NCBI GenBank assembly: GCA_003105195.1
Contig: PQAH01000026.1
Span: 1-40,049, forward strand
Length of the DNA: 40,049 bases
Direction of reading: 5' to 3'
Origin: Bradyrhizobiaceae bacterium
Lineage (GTDB): Bacteria > Pseudomonadota > Alphaproteobacteria > Rhizobiales > Xanthobacteraceae
Positions 1 to 8,773 of the stretch are shown here, one piece after another. The translations under genes and the position numbers were made by a program. How positions within the stretch are numbered: position 1 is the first letter of the stretch; every line of letters begins with the position of its first letter. The notes under the pieces are model-generated. The model worked only from the letters and a program-made list of their open reading frames with translations, was not told the origin of the DNA and searched no databases.

Positions 1-1777
1 CGGCGAGCAGGCCTTCGGGCGGGCCGTAGAAGCCCGGGGGATGATCCGCGGTCGCGCGCGCCGAGAAGTCGGCCGCAGCCGGCCGCGCCGTGGGCGGCGG
101 CGGCCCGAAGGCGCCGAAGCCGTCGAGAATGCGGCTCGGCGGCACCACCTCGCGCGGCGCGCGGCTGCCCGCCGGCGCGGTCTCGGCGGCGGCGCTCGAG
201 CCGGCCAGGGCGACGACGCGCTTGAGCATGTCGACGAACGCGCCGGAGAGCGGAAGGTTCGACCAGCGCGTGTCGGCCGTGACGTGGAAGAGCACGACCA
301 GGCCCTTGCCGCGCCGCGCTGCGGTGACGAGCGGCGTGCCGTCGGTCAGCGCCGCCCAGGTGCGCTCGCCGAGCAGCGAGTCGGGCTCCGCCAGCACCTG
401 GCGGGTCACGGTAACGTCGGTCGGCACCGCCATGCCGAAGAAGGGACTCTCGCGTGCGAAACCGGCGAGCTGCTGCGGCTGCTCCCAGCTCAGCGAGCCG
501 CCGAGAATGCGGCCGCCGCGCCGCAGCTTGACCGGGACGAGATCGTCGTCGCCGGCGGCGAGCCGCGGGCCGGCGAAGCGGACCAGCACGCCGCCGTCCT
601 CGATCCACGCGTTGAGCCGCTCGCGCGCCTCGCCCGCGACATTGCCGACGTCGGCGAGGACCAGCATGGGCAGCTGCTGGTCCATGAACTGGTTGACGGC
701 CTGGGCGGGCGAGCCGCGCTCGGCGAGGCGCACGTCGGCGAAGGGGCCGAGCGCGCGCGAGAGATAGTAGGTGGCGGCGAGCAGCGGCTGGGCGGTCTCC
801 ACCGTCGCGCCCGTCACGACGCCGATGGAGCGCCGGCGCCAGCGCTTGTCGAGGAGCTGGACCGCGCCGGCCGAGCGCTCGCCGTTGATCTCGATGCGCG
901 CGATGTCGTTGCGGATCTCGACCGGCAGGTCGAACTGCGCCTCGGTCTCGCGGTCCTGCGTCGCGAAGGAGAAGGGCGCCTCGCCGAGCGGCAGGCCCTT
1001 GAGGTCGAGGGCGCGCAGCACGCCCCGGTCCTCGGCGGCGGTCTGCGCGCGCAGCACCTTCACGGTCAGCGCATTGGCGGCATTGTTGGCGGCCGCGAGC
1101 GAATGGGCGGGCGCGAGCCCGCCTTCCACCACGGTGATCGAGCGCTGCTCGGCGAGGCGCGCGAGCCCGTCGACGAACTCGGCGCCGCGCCCGAGATCCA
1201 TCCCGTCGGAGAGCCAGATCAGCTCGAGCTCGGGCGTGGCCGCGAGGAAGCGGGCGAGCGCGGGCAGCGCCTCGGTGCGCTCCAGCGTATGGGGCTTCGG
1301 CCGCAGCTGACGCAGCCGCGCGCGCGCGGCGCCCGGCGTCTCGAGCGAGATGTCGCGCCCGGTCTCGGACAGCGGCACCAGCGCGACGCCGCGGCCGTCG
1401 GCCTCGGCGCGGGCGATGAGGTCTTCGGCCGTGCGGATGCGCGTGTCCCAGGCGGCGGCCGCGCCCCAGCCGTCGTCGACGAGCAGCGCGAGCGGCGCGT
1501 TGGCCTGCTGGGTGGCGAGCGGCGGATTCCACAGGGGGCCGGCGGCCGCGAGGATCAGCAGCGCCGCCAGGGTGAGGCGCAGCAGCGTGAGCCACCACGG
1601 CGTGCGCGCCGGCGTCTCCTCCTTGGGAGCGATGTCGAACAGCAGGCGCGCGGGCGGGAAGGCGATGCGGCGCGGTCGCGGCGGGATCAGCCGCAGCAGC
1701 CACCACAGCACCGGCAGGCTCAGGAGCCCGAGCAGCACCAGGGGCTGGGCGAAAGCGAGAGGCACGCCGCCGATCAT
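1..1777 (-). CDS. BatA/DUF4159-type membrane protein, 3' end cut by window edge
   Basis: Reading leftwards from the ATG at 1777, 592 residues are visible before the window ends. The first ~80 residues hold two hydrophobic segments with an intervening basic stretch (LLRLIPPRPRRIAFPPARLL), which is the aerotolerance-regulator N-terminal (BatA) pattern. A vWA-like region follows, including LLVDDGWGAAAAWDTR and IWLSDGMDLG, then a glutamine-amidotransferase-like stretch around MLVLADVGNVAGEARERL. Family members are usually about 900 residues and end in DUF4159, so the missing part probably carries that domain. The start overlaps the upstream DUF58 stop as ATGA, so the two are translationally coupled. 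With MoxR it forms the common MoxR-DUF58-BatA set, thought to act as an envelope chaperone or metal-insertion system; its exact substrate here is unknown. Confidence 0.85.
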   Translation of the reverse strand, partial: MIGGVPLAFAQPLVLLGLLSLPVLWWLLRLIPPRPRRIAFPPARLLFDIAPKEETPARTPWWLTLLRLTLAALLILAAAGPLWNPPLATQQANAPLALLVDDGWGAAAAWDTRIRTAEDLIARAEADGRGVALVPLSETGRDISLETPGAARARLRQLRPKPHTLERTEALPALARFLAATPELELIWLSDGMDLGRGAEFVDGLARLAEQRSITVVEGGLAPAHSLAAANNAANALTVKVLRAQTAAEDRGVLRALDLKGLPLGEAPFSFATQDRETEAQFDLPVEIRNDIARIEINGERSAGAVQLLDKRWRRRSIGVVTGATVETAQPLLAATYYLSRALGPFADVRLAERGSPAQAVNQFMDQQLPMLVLADVGNVAGEARERLNAWIEDGGVLVRFAGPRLAAGDDDLVPVKLRRGGRILGGSLSWEQPQQLAGFARESPFFGMAVPTDVTVTRQVLAEPDSLLGERTWAALTDGTPLVTAARRGKGLVVLFHVTADTRWSNLPLSGAFVDMLKRVVALAGSSAAAETAPAGSRAPREVVPPSRILDGFGAFGPPPPTARPAAADFSARATADHPPGFYGPPEGLLA

Positions 1778-2727
1778 GCCTGACCCCCGGCGCGGTCGAG
1801 GGCGTGCCAGCGGTTGATGCCGGTGCCGTTCGGCCCGGCCCCCATCTGCATGTGGAGCCGCAGCAGCAGGTCGCTCGCCGAGCGGTCGGTGCGATGGATC
1901 GTGAAGGACCAGCCCAGGCGGTCGGTCTCGGCGCGGATCTCGGCGCGATGGATCTCGACGCGTTTCTCGTAGTCGGCGCGCCAGGTCTCGGCACGCCCGG
2001 CCGTGATGCTGCCGGCGCCCTCCGGCTCGAGGAACTCGATGCGCCCCGCATAGGGGAAGGTCTCCTCGGCGGGGTCGACGATCTGCACCACGTGGCCGTG
2101 GGCGCCGGAGGCGGACAGTTGCGCGATGGTGCGATGCACCTCCTCGATCGGGCTCCACAGGTCCGACAGCACCACGATCTCGGCGAGCGGCGAGGGCGAG
2201 AAGGAGGGCGGCAGGCTCGCGCGCTCGGCGGGGTCGTGCACGATCGCCTCGGCGATGCGCTCGATCACGTTGCGGCTGGCGGTCGGCCGCATCAGTCCCG
2301 GGACGCCGACGCGCTCGCCGCCTTCCACCAGCACCTCGGCGAGCGCGAGCGCGACGACGAGGCCGCGGTCGAGCTTGGTCTCCCAGACGAGCGGCGAGGC
2401 GAACATCATGGAGGCCGAGCGGTCCGGCCAGATCCAAACGGTATGCGCGGCCTCCCATTCCTGCTCGCGCACGTAGAGATGCTCGTCGCGCGCCGAGCGG
2501 CGCCAGTCGACCCGGCTCGCCGGCTCGCCCGAGACGAAGCGACGGTACTGCCAGAAGTTCTCACCCTGGCCGGCGCGGCGCCGGCCGTGCAAGCCGTGGA
2601 TCACGGTGGCGGCGATGCGGTGCGCCTCCAGGATCAGGCGCGGCATGGTGGCCGACAGCGCATGCGCTTCCCCGACGGCGCGCCGGGTCGCCTCGGTCTC
2701 GTTCGTGCGCGGGTCGTCTGCCGCCAT
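1774..2727 (-). CDS. DUF58 domain protein
   Basis: 317 aa, cytoplasmic, no signal peptide. It has the DUF58 signature FWQYRRFVSGEPASRVDWRR (residues 58-77) followed by SAR. A vWA/MIDAS-like D-x-S-x-S motif (DRSASM, residues 102-107) follows. Such proteins are partners of MoxR AAA+ ATPases and probably bind a metal through the MIDAS site. The ATG at 2727 was chosen because the same frame further upstream runs antisense-like through the MoxR gene. It starts 59 nt after the MoxR stop and its TGA overlaps the next ATG, so the three genes look like one operon. Confidence 0.88.
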   Translation of the reverse strand: MAADDPRTNETEATRRAVGEAHALSATMPRLILEAHRIAATVIHGLHGRRRAGQGENFWQYRRFVSGEPASRVDWRRSARDEHLYVREQEWEAAHTVWIWPDRSASMMFASPLVWETKLDRGLVVALALAEVLVEGGERVGVPGLMRPTASRNVIERIAEAIVHDPAERASLPPSFSPSPLAEIVVLSDLWSPIEEVHRTIAQLSASGAHGHVVQIVDPAEETFPYAGRIEFLEPEGAGSITAGRAETWRADYEKRVEIHRAEIRAETDRLGWSFTIHRTDRSASDLLLRLHMQMGAGPNGTGINRWHALDRAGGQA

Positions 2728-2786
2728 CCGGACTACAGCCCCCCTCGGCGCATCGCCCTCTCCGCGAACCGGTGCCGGACCATGCG

Positions 2787-3797
2787 CTAACCGATGCGCC
2801 CCTTGAGCTTGCGAATGACGCCCACGATGCTCTCGCCGTCGGCGCGCGCCGCGAAGGTGAGCGCCATGCGGTGCTTGAGGATCGGCTCGGCGAGATCGAG
2901 CACGTCGTCGACCGAGGGCGCGAAGCGTCCGTCGAGCAGGGCCTTGGCGCGCACCGCGAGCATCAGCGCCTGGCTCGCGCGCGGGCCCGGGCCCCAGGCG
3001 ATCGCCTTGGCGGTGTCGCCGCCCTCGGGCCCCGGACGCGCCGAGCGCACGAGCGCGAGGATCGCCTCCACCACGGACTCGCCGACCGGCAGCCGGCGGA
3101 CGAGCCGCTGGGTGGTCATGAGATCCTCCGCCGTCATGGCGGGCTTGGCCTTGTTCTCCTCGGCGCCGGTGGTGTCGAAGAGGATCTTCCGCTCCGCGTC
3201 GCGGTCCGGATAGTCGACGTCGATCTCCATCAGGAAGCGGTCGAGCTGCGCCTCGGGGAGGGGATAGGTGCCCTCCTGCTCGAGCGGGTTCTGGGTCGCG
3301 AGCACGTGGAACGGCCGCGGCAGGTCGTGGCGTGCGCCCGCGACCGTGACGTGCTGCTCCTGCATGGCCTGCAGCAGCGCCGACTGGGTGCGCGGGCTCG
3401 CGCGGTTGATCTCGTCCGCCATCAGCAGCTGGGCGAAGACCGGGCCGGCAATGAAGCGGAAATTGCGCTTGCCGCCCGGGCTCTCCTCCAGCACCTCGGT
3501 GCCGAGGATGTCGGAGGGCATCAGGTCGGGCGTGAACTGGATGCGGCGCGCGTCGAGGCCGAGCACGGTGCCGAGCGTCTCGACCAGCTTGGTCTTGGCG
3601 AGGCCCGGCACGCCGACCAGGAGGCCGTGACCGCCCGAGAGGATCGTGATCAGGGCGCGCTCGACCACCGGCTCCTGGCCGAAGATGACGGTGCCGATGG
3701 CGGCCTTGGCGGCGCGGATGTTCGCGGCGCTCGCCTCCGCGGAGCGGACGATCATGTCCTCGATCTTCTCGAGCCCTTCTCCGCCCGTCATTGCCAT
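2787..3797 (-). CDS. MoxR-family AAA+ ATPase
   Basis: 336 aa. Walker A is GVPGLAKTK (residues 62-70), the form typical of MoxR rather than the classical GxxxxGK. Walker B is LLMADEIN (124-131), and a sensor-1-like ATQNP follows. Length and layout match MoxR family 3 proteins (AAA_3 plus AAA lid). It is the first gene of the minus-strand operon with DUF58 and BatA/DUF4159 and probably remodels or loads their target protein using ATP. Two in-frame ATGs lie six bases apart (3797 and 3791). GAAGGA upstream fits the first and GAGG the second, so the start is uncertain by two codons. The gene is divergent from the DUF1285 operon across 281 nt. Confidence 0.92.
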   Translation of the reverse strand: MAMTGGEGLEKIEDMIVRSAEASAANIRAAKAAIGTVIFGQEPVVERALITILSGGHGLLVGVPGLAKTKLVETLGTVLGLDARRIQFTPDLMPSDILGTEVLEESPGGKRNFRFIAGPVFAQLLMADEINRASPRTQSALLQAMQEQHVTVAGARHDLPRPFHVLATQNPLEQEGTYPLPEAQLDRFLMEIDVDYPDRDAERKILFDTTGAEENKAKPAMTAEDLMTTQRLVRRLPVGESVVEAILALVRSARPGPEGGDTAKAIAWGPGPRASQALMLAVRAKALLDGRFAPSVDDVLDLAEPILKHRMALTFAARADGESIVGVIRKLKGRIG

Positions 3798-4078
3798 GGC
3801 CTCTGTTCCTTCTGTCCCGGCATGTCCGTCTGTGCCGGCATGCCGCCCGCCGCCGCGAGACCTGGGGAAATCCCCGCCGCCGACCCATATGAGCTATGGC
3901 TATACTGCAGCCATGCCAACGGCACGCCAGGGCCCAGCGTCAGCACGGGGCGATGGCGCGAATCGTCGATTTCTCTCATTCCGTCGGAGCTTACGATAGT
4001 TCCGGGCCGCGTTGGTGATGGATCCCGTGTTCACGATCCCGCGAGCCGCGTGGCCGAAACGCAGAGTCGGAGCAAACC

Positions 4079-4678
4079 ATGGCCAATCAAGGGCAGGGAC
4101 GCCCTGCCGGGCTCGAGGCCATCGCGGGCGCCGTGAAAGAGGGGGGCCGGAAAGGCCCGCCGCCCGTGCATCTCTGGAATCCGCCCTATTGCGGCGATCT
4201 CGACATCCGCATCGCGGCCGACGGGACCTGGTCCTACCTCAAGACGCCCATCGGCAGGCCCGCGCTGGTGCGGCTCTTCGCCTCGGTGCTCAAGCGCGAG
4301 GGCGAGCGGTACTTCCTGGTCACGCCGGTCGAGAAGATCGGGATCACGGTTGACGACGCCCCCTTCCTTGCGGTCGAGATGAAGGTCGAGCCAGACCCGG
4401 AGGGGCGCATCCTGCATTTCCGGACCAATGTGGACGAATGGATCGCGTGCGGGCCCGAGCATGCGCTGCGATTCGCGCCCGAGCCGGGGACCGGCGGGCT
4501 GAAACCCTACCTGCATGTGCGGGCCGATCTCTGGGCCTTGGTCACCCGGGCGCTGTTCTACGACCTGGTGGAGCTCGGCGAGGAACGCATGATCGACGGC
4601 GTGCGCATGCTCGGGGTGGCGTCGGGCGGGGCCTTCTTCGCGATGGCCCCCGCGGGTTCGCTCGAGGGCCCGGCGTGA
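4079..4678 (+). CDS. DUF1285 family protein
   Basis: 199 aa, soluble. Recognised by the family core: PPYCGDLDIRIAADGTWSY near residue 34 and the later YFLVTPVEKIGITVDDAPF. DUF1285 proteins are small beta-rich proteins of unknown biochemical function, frequent in proteobacteria. Here it heads an operon: its TGA overlaps the ATG of the CoA diphosphatase (TGATG). The position upstream of the Nudix and CCA-transferase genes and divergent from MoxR is a conserved alphaproteobacterial arrangement. No activity can be inferred from the sequence. Confidence 0.85.
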   Translation: MANQGQGRPAGLEAIAGAVKEGGRKGPPPVHLWNPPYCGDLDIRIAADGTWSYLKTPIGRPALVRLFASVLKREGERYFLVTPVEKIGITVDDAPFLAVEMKVEPDPEGRILHFRTNVDEWIACGPEHALRFAPEPGTGGLKPYLHVRADLWALVTRALFYDLVELGEERMIDGVRMLGVASGGAFFAMAPAGSLEGPA

Positions 4679-5319
4679 TGCACGGCAACGACCTCCCCTT
4701 CTTCGACCGGGCGCGGGCGCGGCTCGACTTCCGGGTGCCGGAGGGCCTGACGGACCCGGGCATCACCCCCCGACGCGGCGATCACGACATCGATCCGGTC
4801 ATGAACGCCATGGCCGAGATCCGGCCGATTCGTCCGGCGGCGGTCCTGATCCCGGTCGTCGACCGGGCCGAGCCGATGGTGCTGCTCACCCAGCGCACCG
4901 CGCACCTGCCGGACCACGCGGGCCAGATCTCGTTCCCGGGCGGCAAGATCGACGCCGCCGACGAGAGCCCGCTGGCGGCGGCGCTGCGCGAGGCCGAGGA
5001 GGAGATCGGGCTTGCACGCGATCTCGTCGATCCGCTCGGCTATCTCGACCTCTACATGACGACGCTCGGCTATCGGATCGTGCCGACGGTCGCGCGGGTC
5101 GCGCCGGACTACCGGCTCGCGCTCAACCCGGCCGAGGTGGACGACGCCTTCGAGGTGCCGCTCGCCTTCCTGATGACGCCCGAGAACCACCAGCGCCACA
5201 GTCGCGTGTGGCAGGGTTTGACGCGGAGCTACTACGCCATGCCGTTCGGCGAGCGCTACATCTGGGGCGTGACAGCCGGTATCCTGCGGAACCTGTACGA
5301 GCGCATCATTCGGGGCTGA
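4678..5319 (+). CDS. CoA diphosphatase (Nudix hydrolase)
   Basis: 213 aa. Nudix hydrolase of the CoA-pyrophosphatase subfamily, which cleaves CoA or acyl-CoA to phosphopantetheine and 3',5'-ADP. The subfamily signature LLTQRTAHLPDHAGQISFPG runs straight into the Nudix box, whose catalytic helix is ALREAEEEIGL. The G-to-E spacing in the box is one residue longer than the textbook pattern, as is usual for this subfamily. The start at 4678 overlaps the DUF1285 stop and gives a plausible N-terminus (MHGNDLPFF). An internal ATG at 4801 would truncate the domain edge. Metal-dependent and cytoplasmic; the natural substrate is inferred from family only. Confidence 0.9.
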   Translation: MHGNDLPFFDRARARLDFRVPEGLTDPGITPRRGDHDIDPVMNAMAEIRPIRPAAVLIPVVDRAEPMVLLTQRTAHLPDHAGQISFPGGKIDAADESPLAAALREAEEEIGLARDLVDPLGYLDLYMTTLGYRIVPTVARVAPDYRLALNPAEVDDAFEVPLAFLMTPENHQRHSRVWQGLTRSYYAMPFGERYIWGVTAGILRNLYERIIRG

Positions 5320-5350
5320 CGATGGCGATGGAACACCGGGTTGGGGCGCC

Positions 5351-5614
5351 ATGATCCGTCCCGTGCTCACCGAGCTCGCGCTGTTCCTGGTGCCGTTCCT
5401 GCTCTACGCCCTGTTCCTCTGGGCGACGCGGGCGGGCGTGCTCGACTCGAAATCCTGGAGCTGGTCCACGCTGGCCTGGCTCACCGCCAGCGCCCTCATG
5501 CTGGTGATCGCGAGCTTCCTGGTGCTCGCCCAGTTCGGCGGCGCGCCGCCGCGCTCCACCTACGTGCCGGCGCACGTGGAGGACGGCAAGTTCGTCCCGG
5601 GGCGGACGAAGTGA
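5351..5614 (+). CDS. DUF6111 small membrane protein
   Basis: 87 aa with two hydrophobic helices (about residues 6-25 and 40-62) separated by a short polar loop, and a hydrophilic C-terminus ending VPGRTK. This matches the small DUF6111 family, found almost only between the CoA-diphosphatase and CCA-transferase genes in Hyphomicrobiales. Function is unknown. It lies 31 nt after the Nudix gene, and its TGA overlaps the GTG of the next gene (GTGA), so it is part of the same transcription unit. Confidence 0.8.
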   Translation: MIRPVLTELALFLVPFLLYALFLWATRAGVLDSKSWSWSTLAWLTASALMLVIASFLVLAQFGGAPPRSTYVPAHVEDGKFVPGRTK

Positions 5615-6861
5615 GCGCGCGCCGCCTCGTGCACGCCGCATGGCTGCGCGAAGGCGTGCTGGCGGCGCTGCTCGACGCGCTCGACCGCGACGGCGAGGAG
5701 GCGCGGGTGGTCGGCGGCGCGGTGCGCAATACCCTGATGGGGCTGCCGCACGGCGACATCGACGTCGCGACCACGGCGCTTCCCGCCGAGGTGACGCGCC
5801 GGGTGGCGGCGCGCGGCTTCAAGGCGGTGCCGACGGGCGTCGATCACGGTACCGTCACGGTGGTGGTCGAAGGCACGCCGTTCGAGGTCACGACGCTGCG
5901 CGAGGACGTCGAAACCTTCGGGCGCAAGGCCACGGTGCGCTTCGGCCGCGACTGGGTGCGCGATGCCGAGCGTCGCGACTTCACCATGAACGCGCTGTCG
6001 GTCACGCGCGACGGCACGGTGCACGATCACGTCGGCGGGCTTGCCGACCTCGCCGCGCGGCGCGTGCGCTTCATCGGCGATCCGGCGCGGCGCATCGCGG
6101 AGGACTACCTGCGCATCCTGCGCTTCTTCCGCTTCCACGCCGCCTATGGCCACGGCGCGCCCGACGCGGAGGGCCTGCACGCCTGCATCGTGGCGCGCGC
6201 GGGGCTGGCGCAGCTCTCGCGCGAGCGCGTGCGCATGGAGCTGATGAAGCTGCTGGCGGCGCCGGGCGCGGCGGCGACGCTCGGCGTGATGGCGGATTCG
6301 GGGCTGATCGGCCCGGTGCTCGCCGGCGTGCCCTGGATCGCGTCGTTCGACGGGCTCGTCGCGCGCGAGGCGGCGCTCGGCCTGGCGGGCGACCCGGTGC
6401 GCCGGCTCGGCGCGCTCGCCGTGATGGTCGCCGAGGATGCCGAGCGGCTGTGGCAGCGGCTGCGGCTGTTCAACGTGGAGCATGCGCGCCTGTCATCCAT
6501 GGCCGAGGGCTGGTGGCGCGTCTCCCCGGAGGCGGGCGAGGGCGCGGCGCGCGCGCTGCTCTATCGGCTGGAGCCGGAGAGGTTCACCGACCGGGCGCTG
6601 ATCGCCTGGGCGCGCTCTGGCGCCGACGTCGACGACGCGGGCTGGCGCGCGCTCGCGACGCTGCCGGCGCGCTGGACCGCGCCGGCGTTTCCCCTGAAGG
6701 CGTCGCATCTCATGAAGCGCGGCCTCGCCCGCGGTCCGGCCCTGGGCGCCGCGCTGAAGGCGGCCGAGGCCGCGTGGATCACGGCCGGATTCCCGAACGA
6801 CCGGGCCGCGCTCGCCGCGATTGCGGATGCGGCGGCCGCGGAAGTCCGCGCCGGTTCCTGA
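5611..6861 (+). CDS. cca: CCA tRNA nucleotidyltransferase
   Basis: 416 aa. Adds or repairs the 3' CCA end of tRNAs. Class II nucleotidyltransferase fold: VVGGAVRN (residues 33-40) binds the phosphates, and D49/D51 in HGDIDVAT are the metal ligands. RRDFTMNAL and the LRILRFFRFHA segment are the remaining head and neck motifs. The GTG at 5611 overlaps the DUF6111 stop and gives the usual family length (about 415). Last gene of the DUF1285 operon. The C-terminal part is variable, as in other alphaproteobacterial members. Confidence 0.93.
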   Translation: MSARRLVHAAWLREGVLAALLDALDRDGEEARVVGGAVRNTLMGLPHGDIDVATTALPAEVTRRVAARGFKAVPTGVDHGTVTVVVEGTPFEVTTLREDVETFGRKATVRFGRDWVRDAERRDFTMNALSVTRDGTVHDHVGGLADLAARRVRFIGDPARRIAEDYLRILRFFRFHAAYGHGAPDAEGLHACIVARAGLAQLSRERVRMELMKLLAAPGAAATLGVMADSGLIGPVLAGVPWIASFDGLVAREAALGLAGDPVRRLGALAVMVAEDAERLWQRLRLFNVEHARLSSMAEGWWRVSPEAGEGAARALLYRLEPERFTDRALIAWARSGADVDDAGWRALATLPARWTAPAFPLKASHLMKRGLARGPALGAALKAAEAAWITAGFPNDRAALAAIADAAAAEVRAGS

Positions 6862-6880
6862 CGGAGTCACCTCAAGAGAA

Positions 6881-6905
6881 AGCCCCGGGGCGGGACCCCG
6901 GGGCT
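6881..6905 (-). terminator. Hairpin terminator of the first porin, possibly bidirectional
   Basis: Perfect 10-bp inverted repeat AGCCCCGGGG / CCCCGGGGCT with a 5-nt loop. Read on the minus strand it is followed by TTTCTCTT, a weak U-tract, 23 nt after the porin stop. On the plus strand it lies 20 nt after the cca stop without a T-run, so it may also help end that operon. Confidence 0.7.
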
Positions 6906-6927
6906 TGGCAGTCGAACCGCGATGCGC

Positions 6928-7737
6928 TCAGTAGCGCGCGACCACCGGGCCGCCCCAGCCGAAGCGGTAGTTCACGCCGATACGCACGATGTGGCCGTCG
7001 TTGTCGATGCTGGTCACCGTCGTGAAGGCGGGTCCCGCCGCGGCGTTCAGGCCGACGACCGTCGTGTCGCCGAGATCATAGTACAGATACTCCGCCTTGA
7101 CGCTCCAGTTCGGGGTCAGGCCCCACTCAAAGCCGCCGCCGAGAGTCCAACCGGCATTGGTCTCGCTCGCAGTACCTGCCCAGGTCCCGGCCGGGAACAC
7201 CGACACGGTTGCGTAGTCCACGTCGGCAAAGGCGAGACCGCCCGTGACGTAGACAAGCAGGTTGTTCGCAGCGAAGCCCAACCGGCCGCGCACCGTGCCG
7301 AACCAATTCATGTCGTAGGCAGAGCTGTGGAGGGTGCCCGCCACCGGCACGCCGGCAAAGGTCACGAGCGGCGCGACCGTGACACCGCCATTGATGTCGG
7401 CCCACGACAGATCCGCCTCCAGACCGACGACCCAGTTCGCGATCTGATAGTTGAAGCCGATTTGGCCGCCGGCCATGAAGCCGTCGGCGTCATGCGAATA
7501 GCCGAAGGGCGTCCACCCCACGCCAAACGCGGCCGGCGAAGGGGTGAAGGTGGTGAACGCATCGGCGTCGCTCCAGCCCCAGCCCGCGTGCACGCCGACA
7601 TAGACACCCGTCCAGTTGTAGACCGGGGCCATGATCGGCGCCGCAATCGGCGCCTTGCGCGGAAGGTCCGCTGCGGACGCGGAGCCGAGGCCCATGATCA
7701 CAGCCGTGCCGAGAGCGAGCGCGAAACGGTTCTTCAT
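6928..7737 (-). CDS. Omp25/Omp31-like outer-membrane porin (paralogue A)
   Basis: 269 aa. Signal peptide (residues 1-22, cleavage after SASA) followed by the typical mature start ADLPRKAPIAAP and YNWTGVYVGVHAG. Alternating amphipathic strands of an eight-stranded beta barrel follow. The C-terminus IGVNYRFGWGGPVVARY ends in an aromatic residue, as expected for BAM recognition. Length is normal for the family. It is a close paralogue of the gene at 7958-8773 (shared AGGQIGFNYQIANW, EADLSWADINGG and AEYLYYDLGDTT), with the same strand and order, so the pair arose by tandem duplication. It has its own terminator, and 220 nt of spacer upstream leaves room for its own promoter. Role: envelope structure or permeability, inferred from family. 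Confidence 0.92.
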   Translation of the reverse strand: MKNRFALALGTAVIMGLGSASAADLPRKAPIAAPIMAPVYNWTGVYVGVHAGWGWSDADAFTTFTPSPAAFGVGWTPFGYSHDADGFMAGGQIGFNYQIANWVVGLEADLSWADINGGVTVAPLVTFAGVPVAGTLHSSAYDMNWFGTVRGRLGFAANNLLVYVTGGLAFADVDYATVSVFPAGTWAGTASETNAGWTLGGGFEWGLTPNWSVKAEYLYYDLGDTTVVGLNAAAGPAFTTVTSIDNDGHIVRIGVNYRFGWGGPVVARY

Positions 7738-7895
7738 CGGAGGTCCCCATTCACAAAAATCCGATAATCCCGTCTATCGACAGCCTCCGGCGGTGGCTAG
7801 CGTGAAACCGCAAAGTTCCCGCTCCGGGGACAACTTCACGGCGATATGTGACGCGGCCGCAACAGAGTTCCATGCCGCGAGGATCCTGCGGGCCC

Positions 7896-7937
7896 AAAAA
7901 AATGGAGAGGCCCCGGGGCGGTCCGCCCCGGGGCCTC
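7896..7937 (-). terminator. Rho-independent terminator of the second porin
   Basis: A perfect 15-bp inverted repeat (7907-7921 with 7923-7937, core GGCCCCGGGGC) is followed on the minus strand by a run of seven T (7902-7896). It starts 20 nt after the stop at 7958. This is the clearest intrinsic terminator in the window. Confidence 0.92.
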
Positions 7938-7957
7938 GGAGTCGCGAGACTTGGGAA

Positions 7958-8773
7958 TCAGTAGCGGGCGACGACCGGACCGCCCCAGCCGAAGCGATAG
8001 TTCAGACCGACGCGCACGATGTGCCCGGCGTTGTCGAAATTCGTGGCCACCTGGAACGGCGGATTGGGAGCGACCGGGTTCTGGATGATCGTCGTGTCAC
8101 CCAGGTCGTAGTACAGATACTCGAACTTGGCGCTCCAGTTCGGGGCGAAGGCCCATTCCACGCCGCCGCCGAGCGTCCATCCGACTTCCGTGCTGCTGCC
8201 CGATCCCACATAGTCGAAGGCGCCGGGCGCAAAGAACGTCCGCGCCGCGTAGTCGATGTCGGCGAACGCCAAGCCGCCCGTCACGTAGATGAGAAGCTGA
8301 TTGGCCGTGAAGCCCAGGCGCCCGCGGAGAGTGCCGAACCAGTTCATGTCGAAGCTGGACGTATGGAACGAGCCCGCAAGCGGCGCTCCGAGGAAGGTCA
8401 TCGGCGCAACCGTCGCCCCGCCATTGATGTCGGCCCACGAGATGTCGGCCTCGATGCCGAGCAGCCAGTTGGCAATCTGGTAGTTGAAGCCGATCTGGCC
8501 GCCGGCCAGGAAACCATCCGCATCGAAGCCGTACGCGAAATTGTCAGCGAGGAAGGCGGCCGGCGTCGGCAGGAACGTGGTCGCGGCATCGACGTCCGAC
8601 CAGCCATAGCCGGCATGAACGCCGACATAGAAGCCGGTCCAGTTGTACACTGGAGCGACGATCGGCGCCGCAATCGGCGCCTTGCGCGGCAGGTCGGCCG
8701 CCTGGGCGCCTTGGGCCGCCACGAGAGCCAACGCCGACACCGCGAGAAACGCTGCAGCTTGTGTCTTCTTCAT
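7958..8773 (-). CDS. Omp25/Omp31-like outer-membrane porin (paralogue B)
   Basis: 271 aa from the ATG at 8773. An upstream in-frame ATG at 8923 was rejected because GGGGAGG sits nine bases before 8773 and a clean signal peptide (MKKTQAAAFLAVSALALVAA) begins there. The mature protein starts ADLPRKAPIAAP. Barrel strands include YVGVHAGYGWSD, GGQIGFNYQIANW, NWFGTLRGRLGF and YLYYDLGDTT, ending GWGGPVVARY. It is nearly the same length as paralogue A and shares its first mature residues and last ten residues; divergence is concentrated in the surface-loop segments. Family role: abundant outer-membrane barrel. Confidence 0.92.
   Translation of the reverse strand: MKKTQAAAFLAVSALALVAAQGAQAADLPRKAPIAAPIVAPVYNWTGFYVGVHAGYGWSDVDAATTFLPTPAAFLADNFAYGFDADGFLAGGQIGFNYQIANWLLGIEADISWADINGGATVAPMTFLGAPLAGSFHTSSFDMNWFGTLRGRLGFTANQLLIYVTGGLAFADIDYAARTFFAPGAFDYVGSGSSTEVGWTLGGGVEWAFAPNWSAKFEYLYYDLGDTTIIQNPVAPNPPFQVATNFDNAGHIVRVGLNYRFGWGGPVVARY

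Noticed and set aside
41-1783. Long plus-strand open frame of 580 codons
   Set aside because: It lies antisense to the BatA/DUF4159 gene; its translation is Arg/Ala/Glu-rich low-complexity, as expected from high-GC third-position bias.
2728-3888. Apparent fusion of an upstream minus frame to DUF58
   Set aside because: The upstream part is a different frame of the MoxR gene; DUF58 starts at 2727.
2787-5319. MoxR-DUF58-BatA with DUF1285 and Nudix as a new defence system
   Set aside because: This is a common, vertically conserved arrangement in alphaproteobacteria, with no effector, nuclease or mobile-element signature.
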